This document shows positions 25,401 through 36,900 of a stretch of DNA of 64,000 bases, in pieces. Position numbers and translations under genes: made by a program. Under the pieces are notes generated by a model. The model saw only the letters and a program-made list of their open reading frames with translations. It did no database searches and was not told the origin of the DNA. This DNA is from Meloidogyne chitwoodi (Eukaryota; Nematoda; Chromadorea; Rhabditida; Meloidogynidae), in contig JACZZP010000018.1 of NCBI GenBank assembly GCA_015183035.1, positions 1,674,001 through 1,738,000 on the forward strand, given 5' to 3'. Position 1 is the first letter of the stretch. Each line of letters opens with the position of its first letter.

Positions 25401-28352
25401 CGTGTATTAATGTTTCGTTGTTGTTCCTCAGTTGTTGCTACAAGTCTGCGTGTCGGGGGAGGAGAATCTTTTGCTATAGCTTCTCCGCCAGCTTTTTCTG
25501 CCATTTCACGAAGTCGTTCAGAACAAAAAGCATTAAGTGAGAAAGAAGACTTTGTAGGACCAAGAGGTCGAATTGTTTCTGAAAATAAAAAAAATCAGAA
25601 TATTTTTTATTAAAAATATTACTTCGTGCCGTAAGTAGAGACGATGTTGGAGTTAACGGCTGACCTTCACTTGACATAATATGAACTTCTCCGTTAGTAG
25701 TATGATGTTTTTTAAATGTCTGTTGTTCTTTGATCAAAACATTAGGTCGCGGGCATTCTCCTAAAGTGCTACTTTCCGGGTTTGAAAGAGAAGCACTTTG
25801 TTGTTGTTGAGGCATTAGACGAATTGCAGAAACTTAATAAAATCAGAATAAAAATCAGAATTTTAATTTAAAAATCAGAATAAAAATCAGAATTTTAATT
25901 TAAAAATCAGAATAAAAATCAGAATTTTAATTTAAAAATCAGAATAAAAATCAGAATTTTAATTTAAAAATCAGAATAAAAATCAGAATTTTAATTTAAA
26001 AATCAGAATAAAAATCAGAATAAAAATCAGAATTTTAATTTAAAAATCAGAATAAAAATCAGAATTTTAATTTAAAAATCAGAATAAAAATCAGAATTTT
26101 AATTTAAAAATCAGAATAAAAACAAACCAATTGGTATTGGATAACAAAAATTAGGCAAATGTTCGTCTGAGATACGAAATCCATGCGCAGTAAAAACATG
26201 TTCAAGTAAGGCCCAAATTTGCGGACACTTTTGTTTACAAGAGTGACAAGTAAAAGGTCCAGGTTCTACTTCTTTTATTAAATTTTTTGAATAAATTTCA
26301 AATTTTGGAGTATCTGTGCCTATTTCTCTTCGATTTAAATTTAATTTATTAGAAGAATTATGATGATTAGATTGACCCTATTTTAAATTATAAATTGAAA
26401 AAAAAATACAAAAAAGAGGTCAAAAAATAAAAAAAAATTTTTGAAAAAAATAAAAAATAAAATTTCCCTACCATTTTACTATCATTAAAACATCCACAAC
26501 AATATTTTTGGGGAGATAAAATTCCTCTAATCTCTTCAGAATTTTCACTAAAGGAAGATTGTTGTTTTTCAACATCATTTTCCACTTCATTATTTAAAAA
26601 AGTATTATTACAACATTTAATTTTGTGTTCAATAAATTGACCAAAATGTTCAATTGGCCATTTGTTCTCACAATTACTACAAACAATTAAATCTTTTTTT
26701 TCTTCTTTACGTATTCTTTTAGTTAATGCTTCTTCTTCTTTTTGGGGTAAATCAGGAGAAAGAGAAGTTTCTTTTAAATTTTGTGGACATTTTAAATTGT
26801 CAAATTGTTGTTCAATTTGATTATTTTCCTCACATTTTTCTTCGTTTTTATTTTCTTCTTCGATAAAAAGGAGAGAACTACTACTTTGAATTTGTTCTTC
26901 TAAAAAAAATAAAATTTAATTTTAATAATTAATCTAAAATTTTTACCTTTTGCATTAAATTCATCTTTTTTTGAAAAATCTTCTTGTCCCAATAATTCTT
27001 CATTTTCAACTTCTTCTTCTTCTACTACCTTAATATTTTCATTTTGTGTTGAAGCATAATCTTCAAGTTCCTTTTCTTTTCCACTTTTTTCCTTAAATTT
27101 ATCTTCTCCATCCTTTTCTTTTTTCTGATCCGCTAAACGACCCAATCTTTTTGAAAAACGCCTTCCTTCATCTTCGCTTTCATTATCTTCTTGAGGTTGT
27201 TCTTGCTCTTCTTCCTCTTCTTCATCCTCATCATCATCAGCTGGCCGTTTCCTCGGCCTTCCGCGACGTTTCTTTAAAGGAATTATAATTGATGACTGCT
27301 TTGGTGTTTTGCTCTGTTGTTCCATGCTTGGTCTACGAAGTTTTACAGTAGCATTACTTAAATTAAAATTCTGATTTAAAATACAAAGAAAATACAAAAT
27401 AAAATACAAAATAAAATACAAAAAATTCTGATTTATTATTACCGCAAATAAAATACAAAAATTCAAGTTTTATTTTAAAACCAGAATTTTGTATTTTCTA
27501 CAAAAATAAATTCTAATAAACTTGAATTTTTGATTATAATTTTGGTATATTTAAGTTTCAAGTTTATTTAAATAAAAACACATTTTACTACCTAATAGAA
27601 GAATGGCTAGTATTATCACGCTGTAGCCTTTGCGATTCGTCATTAGATGAAGACGTCATGCTTGTTGAAGCAAAAGGTATAGTATTTGTTGTTATAATTG
27701 TACAGGGCTCTTCAACAACATTTGATTCAGAAATTCCACTATCAGAGGATGTTATTGGAGTTCCTTCTAATTAATTTTTGTTTCTTTTTAATTTTAATTA
27801 ATTATTTACCCCCACATCCTTGTAGTCTATTAGGTGACTTAACATCTGATTTTTCCGTTTGTTGTTGCAATTTTTGAATTTTTTGAGCATTTACAAATTG
27901 TATTCCTCTTTCTTCTTCATCAATATTATCATCACGCTTTTTACGTCCTCTCTTTCTTGGTAAAATCGAAGGAGGGGGAAGGGATGATAATGATTGATGT
28001 TGTTGATTTGTTTGTTGAATTGTATCAATGCTGTTCATCTGATGCTGGCGACTGCGTAAAGACAGGCCCAGCGTACTTTCTAAAATTTATATGTTTTTTT
28101 TTAAATTTTGATTGGCATAAAAAATTAAAATAAATCAAAACTTGCCTATTGGTTGTTGGTCACTACTAGAAGCTATCTTAGAATCTTTTAACTTTGTTGT
28201 TAAAGAAGAAAAAAATTGGGAAGATTTTTTATTACTAGAACTACAAGAAATAGGAAATATAACAGTTGAAGGCGTTTTTATTGAAGATAAGGCACTTGAA
28301 GTATTTAAACTTGCTTGGGAAGAACAAAGTCTTCTACGATTTGTTGTTGTTG
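22486..28352 (-). CDS. bcl-11: BCL11-type C2H2 zinc-finger transcription factor (5' end missing)
   Basis: Sixteen minus-strand exons join in frame: 28352-28146, 28079-27810, 27766-27592, 27356-26947, 26899-26472, 26377-26128, 25832-25623, 25578-25244, 24985-24386, 24279-23894, 23853-23688, 23492-23433, 23385-23235, 23135-22909, 22857-22696 and a short last exon 22500-22486; about 1,350 residues. BCL11 hallmarks are [20 protein letters not shown] (the N-terminal CCHC finger), [19 protein letters not shown] (next finger), then [20 protein letters not shown] and [19 protein letters not shown], and [18 protein letters not shown]. This family binds DNA and recruits repressor complexes in neural and blood development. 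Two basic AT-hook-like stretches ([20 protein letters not shown]) are present. The central finger pair of vertebrate BCL11 was not found, and the last finger reads C2HC. No initiator Met is visible, so a 5' exon is missing. The last exon is inferred from phase only. Confidence 0.88.
25838..26120. repeat. 32-bp tandem array filling a BCL11-gene intron
   Basis: Unit CAGAATTTTAATTTAAAAAT plus CAGAATAAAAAT, close to nine copies with very few differences and one partial unit near 26005. It occupies almost all of the intron 26127-25833, leaving only the splice-site ends. On the sense strand the units are T-rich with repeated ATTCTGA. Confidence 0.9.
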
Positions 28353-29689
28353 CTGGGATTAATAAATTGTTTTTATTAGAAATTGTTGTTGTTTTTAAAT
28401 GTTTGGGAATATTGTATTATTCAAAAAAGGCAAAATAAACTTTTTTTTGTTGTTTCAAAGTTGAACCGGGGAAATTAGTCAGTCACCGGGAATTTAGAGA
28501 AAGTTGTTTTAAATTTTAAGGCGCTAAAAAATTTTATTAATTGTATTTTATTTTTACAGTATTCTTCTTACCTTTGAAAAGCTTTAAAATGAGTTATTGT
28601 ATAAAAACTTTGAAAATCAGAACAAAAATATAGAAATCAGAAATTCCGCCTGTTTACATTTGTAAATATACTGATTTGTAGTCAGAATATAACTGTATAA
28701 AATCAGAATTAATTTACTTCTGTATAAAAATAATCAGAATTTTATGTATTTTAGTTACAAATGTAGATCAGAATTTGTATTTTCTATTTTTATTTACAAA
28801 AAATATGTATTTATCTTTAAAAATCAGAATTTATATGTTATAGGTATTTTATAAATATTAAAATGCTTGTATTTTTCATTAAAAACAATATTTTAATTGT
28901 AAAACAATTTATTCTGAAATAAAAATCTTACAAATAGTGTCCAGCTGTGTTCTTTCTGAGCTAATTTATTTTATTTTGTCAAAATGAAAAAAGGCTGGTC
29001 ACTGGTCAGAGTTCCAACCTGCTGCAGAAAGTTTTAATACGCAAAGGCGCAATATATTTTTTTAAATAAATGTATTTAAGGGAAAATAAATTGAAGAGAG
29101 TATTTTTCTGCTGAAAGCAGGGGACGTCAATTTGTTGTTTTGTAAGATAAATTTTTTTTAATATTTACTGCCTAAAATATATTTTTTTAATTTACATATT
29201 CTCCTGAATAAAAAATTTTTTTTATATTTTTTATTTTTGTATTTTCTAAAAAAAATTTCTAAAAAATAAAATTATGAAAATCGCGTTTCAAAAGGTCTCT
29301 AAAACTTTTAAAGAAAAAAAAATATAAATAAATTGAATGGCGATTGTGTAAGAAATATAAAAGTGTGCGCATGGGACGGAAAGGATTGTTTTAAACCTGT
29401 TTATAAGCATAACAAAAAAAATAAAAAAATAAGCATGAACGCTGTTAGCGCTAACCTGTATTTTTAAATAAAGGGTAGAAGGAAAAAGAGGTTAACAAAA
29501 TTAATATAAAGTGTACTTATGTACTAAATAGCAATTTTAACGACCATCAGCAGTTGGGGAAAAAAGAGGGTTGTGTAAGAGGACATTGGACACCATTTTT
29601 GCTTTTTTCCAAATAAAAATAATAAAAAGAAAAAATAAGGCTGTCGCTAAGGGTACACATTATCACAAGTCTACTTTAGGCAATATAAC

Positions 29690-29975
29690 TCAACAACTTT
29701 AAAGTGTTCTCGAAAAGCATTTATACCATTAAATAGAGAAAAAAATTTGCTACAAAATGATAATTAAAACATAATTTTATAAAATGTAGGAAAAAAGATA
29801 TAACGCAAAAACTGAACGAAAACGCCCATTTTTGAGGTTTTTCGACCTCAACTTTTTATTTAGTTAACAAAAATTTTTGCTTTAAATTTCATTTTATAGA
29901 ACATTTTCTTCTCTATCCAATGATACCAAAAACTTTTCAAAAAATTTATCCGTTCAAGAGTTATACTGTCTGGAA
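29690..29975. repeat. Diverged foldback, CATTCGATAGAG family
   Basis: Left arm includes TAAATAGAGAAAAAAATTTG, CTACAAAATGA and ATATAACGCAAAAACT; the right arm includes TTTTTGCTTTAAATTTCATT, TTCTTCTCTATCCAATGATA and CAAGAGTTATACTG. The arms pair imperfectly over roughly 110 bp. Confidence 0.6.
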
Positions 29976-32114
29976 TTAACTAAGTCGCCTAGGGTTGTCT
30001 ACTACTGTTTAACGACCACTACAGACAAAAATTGAAGATTCCAATAAAAAATATATAATATTCTTTTCTCTGAGCCATATTTAGAGGAAAATTTAAAGGA
30101 AGATAAAATGCATATAATACTTTACAACAAATGCCTTTTTTTAGTTATTTGCGGTGTTGTTGCTATATTTATATTGCTGACAGCCGGCCGCTATTGCCAA
30201 CCGCCCTAGGGGAACGCTGTTGGACGGGGTGGTCAGACAGACAGAGAAAACATGTTTAAAGCACTAAAAAGGTTTATGGGACATTGTTGAGCGTTATGAG
30301 AGAAAAACGTTTATTGAGGACGTCTAAGAGGCCATCTTCTAAAAGCTTTTTTACTTTTTTTGTGATAATAGGGTGGACATTGGTGGAAAAACGCTTATTT
30401 TGGTTAACAAAATATTTTTTTAGTCATTCCTTTAAGAAAAAGGCAATTTAAAACACAGTAATGAAAAGGCCACTTCGACGCAGAAAAAGAGTGTGAACAT
30501 ATTTTATATTTTTTTGCGCCAAAATAACATCTAGCTATTTATTGTTAGCTTTGTTATTTTAAAAAAGTAGTTTCATGTTTGCCATCGCTAACAACGGGTG
30601 CCATCAAAATTATCTTCTTCTACTGGACATTATGTATAAGGAAGCAAAAAAAATAAACTTGAAGAGAGAAAATTAAAATATTTAATTTTATTAGATTTAT
30701 TAGAGAGAAAATAAAATTTTTGGTCTTTTAATAAATTTAAAAAATATAGGCTGGCAGCCAAGTGTAATAAATATAGCCAGGTCATTCATTTAATTAATTT
30801 AAAAAAAAAAGAAAATAAATAACTAAAAGAAAGGCAGGTGTCCAAATTTATTAAAGACGCATTTTAAATAATTATGGCCAAAAGAAGATTTTTTTGAAAA
30901 TAATAAAAATGAAGAACAGTCTCTCAGAGGAAAGAGAACATTTCCTCTTCTTTTATAGACAAAAAAAGTCATAAAAAATACACAGAAAAGTACAAATTAT
31001 TTAAAGTTAAATTGTAAATTATTTGAAGTGAATTGTTATAAAAATATTAAAATGAGAAAAGTAAACTAAAATGTACAAATTGAAACAATAAATGCTAATT
31101 TTAAAACTTGAATAAATCAAACTTAAATTAAAAACTTGAAGAAATACAAACTTAAATTAAAAATTGAAGAAATACAAATTTAAATTGAAGAAATACAAAC
31201 TTAAATTAAAAACTTGAAAACAGTGAAGTAAAGCGAATAGTTTTTAATTTTTTTTAATTGAAGTAAAACCTTAAAGCCATTTATATGTATTGGTGATTAT
31301 GATCTTGAGGTGAAAATCTTTGCGTGAATCGATCGAGAATAAAGAGTAAAAAAGAGGAAAAATGAACAACGAACGACTGTTGACGGACGGACATTCGGAA
31401 AAGGGAGACTGGACCAAGCAAAAAAAAATTGAAAAAGAAATACGAAATAAAAGAAAGGAGAAAAATGAAAAACTAAAAAAAGTAGAGGGAACGGGGGCAA
31501 ATAAAAATAAAAAGAGAGGAAGAAAAAGGAAGGAGGTCCATCTGACAATACACACACAACCTAAACAAACCAGCCGATACAACCGGCCAACAGTTATGGC
31601 CATTGGAATAAAGAGAGAATTATATAAAAGAGAGAAGAGAGGAAGAAAAAAGAAAAAGAGAGATTAGTGATAAGAAAGCAAAGAAAAAGAGAAGGGCAGC
31701 CGTCATAGGCTAGCCGGCCGTCTTTTCCTTCTAAAAGAGAGAAGGGAAATTTTTTATGTATAGCTATGAGAAGTATGTGTGGGTTGGCCAGCTTAAAAAA
31801 ACCGGTTGTTTGCTTAAGGGAGAACGTGAAAAGAAAAGAACATAGTAATAAAAAATGGGGAGATCGTAATAAAAAAGGAAAAAGAAAAAGTAAAGAGAAA
31901 AACGAACAGAGAAAGAGAAATAATAAATACACGCGAACGCAACTACAACTGTGGCTCTCTCTCTCTCTCTCTATTTTAACCTTGTGTTAGCGGGCAATGG
32001 CCAGCCGGTCACAGTCTCTAATACGTTGAAAGATAAGTTAGAGTAAAAGAAATATAAAAAGTTAGAGAAAGAAAAAGATATCGTAAATAAAAGAGGTAAA
32101 AACCTCAATTGAGT

Positions 32115-32405
32115 TAAAGCCTTATAACTCTCGAATGGATGAATCTTTTCAAATGATATTGGTATCATTCGATAGAGAAAAAAATTTGCTACAAGATTAT
32201 AAAAAATCTAAATTTAAAGTGAGTAAATAAAAGAAATATAACCAAAAAACTTGTCGAATATTGATTTTTTAAACTAAATTTGATCACAACTTTTTTGTTA
32301 ATTTTTGAAAAAATTTTGCTTCAAGAACTTTTTTGTAGCAAATTTTCTCCTCTATCCACTCATACCAAAATCTTTTAAATTGGTCGATTCGTTCATGAGT
32401 TATAC
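32115..32405. repeat. Diverged foldback, CATTCGATAGAG family
   Basis: Outer ends TTATAACTCTCGAATGGATG and its near-complement ending in CATGAGTTATACAG; inside are GGTATCATTCGATAGAGAAA and TCTCCTCTATCCACTCATAC. Same architecture as the copies at 20751 and 29690 but with imperfect arms. Confidence 0.6.
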
Positions 32406-33688
32406 AGGTTTAACTAAGGTTAGTAATATTTAGTGGAACTGAAAAGGAACGAATATATTAGAGAGAATATAATAAAAACAGAAAATGATAAATGAGAAAA
32501 GAATAAAAAATAAAAAATAGGATGAGGAGAATATGAAGCTATATTGCAAAGGAAGGCAAAAAATTATAAGAGAGAAAAATGCTTCAATGAAGGGACACAG
32601 CTTTTTTGGGTGAAAGAAGTGTCCATGGCAGTCGACTGGAACGAATGGACCCGCGGACTTTTACTTGGGGGCATTCTTTCCCCTCTCTTTTGGTTTTTTT
32701 AGTTGAAAGGACAAAAATTGGAAAAAAAATATATTTGGTGAAATGGACACAAGGGAGGTAAGAGATATAGAAGATAAAGTATGTAAAAATGGTCCCGTGA
32801 GTTAAGCTAGGTATAGATGCCTTTTCACAGAAAAAGATAAATTGTCTTGGCCTATATGTGGAGAGGAAAAAATTTTTTTGTTAATAATAAAAGAGAAACA
32901 AAAGGGAAAATGAATACTGGCCTTTGTTAACAAGGAATTTACTAGAAAAGTGAACTTTGTTCCATAAAAAATGAAGCAAGTTGAAATTAGAAAATGAAAC
33001 ATTTTTTAATACAAAATATTTGAAACAAGCACAAAAATAAACTTGAAGCACAAAAATAAACTTGAAACACAAAAATAAACATGAAACATAAAAATAAACA
33101 TGAAACATAAAAATAAACATGGAAAATAAAATAAACTTAAAGCACAAATGAAACATAAAAATAAACTTGAATAAATAATATTAAAAATTAATGATTAATA
33201 AAAAAATTAAACTTGAAGAATGTTAAAATATTTGTTTTAAATTTATTTGTTGTAAGCAAAAATTAAAAAATGGTCGAAGAAAATTGAATGACGTACATAT
33301 ACGTGACTTGGTGTAACTTTAGCATTAAAAAAGGTATGGATGAAAAAATGCGGGAATGGAAACAGAAAAAATTAAAAGTGAAAAAGAATTGAGGAAAAAA
33401 TGTGAAAATAAAAAATAAGAGAAAATAAATGTGTAAAAGAACAAGGCCATTTGGTCAGAGTCTCTAAAAGGTGCAATAACTAAAGAGAAAGATTATTAGC
33501 CTACTAACTAACCAGCCGTTCGGTGGACATTCGGAAATCGAATGAGAAGATGGGGCGAGAATGTTTGTTTGAAAAAAAGAGAAAAAAATCGAAAGAATAA
33601 AGAACAATAATATAAAAATTTTTTATTAGTTAATATGTATGATACATTTTTTAGAGATTAAAAAATAATATTTAGAAACAAAAAAATT

Positions 33689-33938
33689 AAACTTGAAGCA
33701 AATGAAAAATAAAATTGAAACAAGTTAATTTTCAAGTTTATTTTTCATATTTATTTATTTTGCTTCAAATTTATTTTTCATATTTATTTTAGGAGTGCGC
33801 AACAAAATTAATTAAACTTGAAGCAAATGAAAAATAAAATTGAAACAAGTTAATTTTCAAGTTTATTTTTCATATTTATTTATTTTGCTTCAAATTTATT
33901 TTTCATATTTATTTTAGGAGTGCGCAACAAAATTAATT
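33689..33938. repeat. 125-bp direct duplication of a small foldback
   Basis: Two practically identical 125-bp units start at 33689 and 33814, and a third start follows at about 33935. Each unit runs from AAACTTGAAGCAAATGAAAA to AGGAGTGCGCAACAAAATTA, and internally the CTTGAAGC half is answered by its complement GCTTCAA. No coding capacity. Confidence 0.85.
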
Positions 33939-36900
33939 AAACTTGAAGCATAATATAAAATTTAGTTAAATGGGACAAGTTTGCTTTAAAATCGATTTTA
34001 AAGCTTTAGTGAATAAAAAGTTTAATTAAAATAGTTAACAGTAAAAGATATATTTTAATAATACCATAGCTTTTTTAAAGTTTCAGTCATTTTAGCTGAA
34101 AATGAGGGAATAAATAAATCGGCTCTTTTAAGTCAACTTTTTCTCTTTTCTTTCTTTTTTGCTTCACTCTTATGCTTGGCCATCTCTCCAACCGATCTCA
34201 TTCTTCTTCTTTTTTACTTTTTTATTTCTTTTTTATTTTTCTAACCCTTCAATATATTCACGCGACTGGCCGTAGGGCGGCCGTCGTCCCTTTTTTTTTC
34301 TATAAGTGACATTTGTGAATGAGGGAAAGGCACGACAGGAAATGTAAAAGTGGAGGAAAAAATGAAAGAATGCGTGGAGGATTATTTTATTTAAAAAAAT
34401 ATAATGGAATGAGGGGATCATTGAGTTTGGAAGAGGAAAAAAATTGAAAGAATAAAATCAAGAAGAATTTTTATTTTTCTTCATATTCATAATTTTCTCT
34501 TCTCTTTTTAATTTTCTTCATTATTTTCTTCAATTTTTCTTAGTTTTTTCTTTTAATAAAACACGTTTTTTTATGCCAATAAAAATTAGATAAAGTAAAA
34601 AAAACAAATTTGCGCGAAAGGACAAGGAAAGATAGATTAAAGGGGACAAGGGGATAGAGTAAAAGGGGAAGGACAAAGGCCATAATTTTGAAAAAAAAAT
34701 AATTTTTTTTTGGAAAAAGTGAATAGATGGTGAAAATGGGCTACCAAAGAAGAGGGTTGTGTTGCTGTTTTTAGTCAAACAAATAATAAAGTTTGAGGTG
34801 CGCAATAATATTTTTAAATAACGCAAAAGTCTAAAATAATTTTATAAAAATTCAAAAATTTTTTTAAAATTTTTAGATTTTCATTTTTTAATAAAAAAGA
34901 CATTTTTAAACAAATTTAGACTTTTTGGCAATTAAAATTAAAAAAAAATAAAACGCCAAAAGTTATTGCGCACAATAAAAAACACATTATGTGTATGCAA
35001 TGTGAATTTTTATTTTATTTTTTGGCTGGTCGATTGTGTGTGTTTGTTGCCCTGATAGACTGAATGGTCGGTCGGCTGATCCTTTCTTTTACCTTTATAC
35101 TTCGCCAAATTTCTTTAAAAAAAATTTTTTTCTTCATCTGTTCCTGGCTCTTAAAAGTAAAAAGAAGACGAAAGGGCCATTTGAGAGAGAAAGATTGCGC
35201 AATTGACAATTTGTGGAAGGATAGGATAGATTATGTATAGAATAAATAGGAAGTGAGCCAGAAATTTTAAATGGAAAATTGGAAACAAAAATTGGTCAAC
35301 TAAAAAAATAAGTAAAAAACAAGCAAAATGATCTTATTTATAAAAATACAACTTGAAACAAAATAAACTTGAAGCAAAAAATAAAACTGAAACATAAAAA
35401 TAAAACTTGAAACATAAAAATAAACCTGAAGCAAAAATAAAGAAACATAAAAATAAAACTTGAAACAATAAAACGAAGCAAAAAATAAAACTTGAAACAA
35501 TTAAATCTGGATAACGCAATAAAGTACTTCAGGTTGATTACTGTGGTTACTCTCTCATATCTCTCTTCATAATTCTTTTTTACTAATCATCAGAATACTT
35601 CTCAACATTCAAAAATTGCCCATTTATATTTTTCTTCTTTTTTACCTCTTCCGATACTCAATCCTTTAAAACTTTCATTCGCTCAACCAACAATTTTTTT
35701 CACGTTTTTTTATTTCAATATCTGTGTGTTCACTTTCCCTTTTGTAAATAAACTATATTGTATATGTTTGTAAAAGAAAAGAATTGCGCTGTCTCTATTT
35801 GTTGAGGAGAAAACAAACAAAGGAGCACTAATACTTAAACTAGAAGGAAAAATAAAAATACAGACAGTTGACTATTAAATATAAAATATATTACGACGGT
35901 CGCCATCGAGAAAATAGCCGACGTTCACCGGAAAATGACTCGTGACCAAGTTGTGTTAAATATAAAATAATAGAAAATAAACTTGATAGTAAAAAATGGA
36001 GAAAAAAGTAGGAAAATTTAAACTTGAAGCAAATAAAAAAAATTAAAATTTGAAGCAAAAAGAAATAAAACCTTTAAAAAGTTTAACTAGACTGGTGCTA
36101 ACAATTTCTTTTATTATAATAATGTTTTATTAAAAGCTAAAACTGAAATATTTTACAAAACAAAAATATTGTGCTAGCTTAATGATAGTATGTTTTTTAC
36201 CTCTTCTTTCGGCTATTTTTAGAGATAAATATTTGTAAATAAAAGAACAAAAGACTAAGGTAAAGATAAAAATAGAAATGTAAAAATAATAAAGGCCTAT
36301 AATTTAATAGGTATATAAATGTCAACTAAAATAAATACAAAATATAAAATAAACTTGGAGAAAAATAAACTTGAAGCAAAAATATAAAATAAACTTGAAA
36401 CAAACAAAAAATAAGTATAAAACCTGTATCAATTATAAATAAACTTACTTTTTAAAATAAAATTGAAGCAGTCGGGAAATTAACACAATTGAATAAATAA
36501 GCAGAAACAATTGTAGAATAACTTTTTTTATATTATTTTTGAAATAATTTATGTATTAATTTATTAAAGTGTCCGAACATGAATTTTTCTTTTAAAAAGA
36601 ATATAAAATAAAAGTGAAAGGAGAAAAGAAGAAGAATGTGAATGCTAGCCCCACGACTGGCCATGAGTAAACAAACAAAAAATAGAGCACATAAAAATAT
36701 TGGTAAAAAAGAAAAAAATGAGCAAGCAACAAAACAGCCACAAAAACGTTTTTATAGACAAATCACCTTTAAATTATTTTCTATTTTCTTTTTTAACGGC
36801 CACCACTTGGCCAAATGATTTTTTGGGTGTTCTTATATAAGATAACAGCCGGTAAAAGAAAAAAACTTTTTTTTCATTTTTCTTTATGTTCAATTTTTAT

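Noticed and set aside
25838..26120. Regular 32-bp repeats as a CRISPR array
   Set aside because: Units are contiguous with no unique spacers, in an intron of a eukaryotic gene; a tandem array explains it.
31271..31990. Several frames of 74-112 codons on both strands
   Set aside because: Purine-rich low-complexity DNA lacks stops by composition; products are Lys/Arg/Glu or Phe/Leu/Ser runs without motifs or splice context.
33689..33938. LTR retrotransposon remnant
   Set aside because: Direct repeats are adjacent, only 125 bp, AT-rich and without primer-binding site, coding sequence or TG...CA ends.
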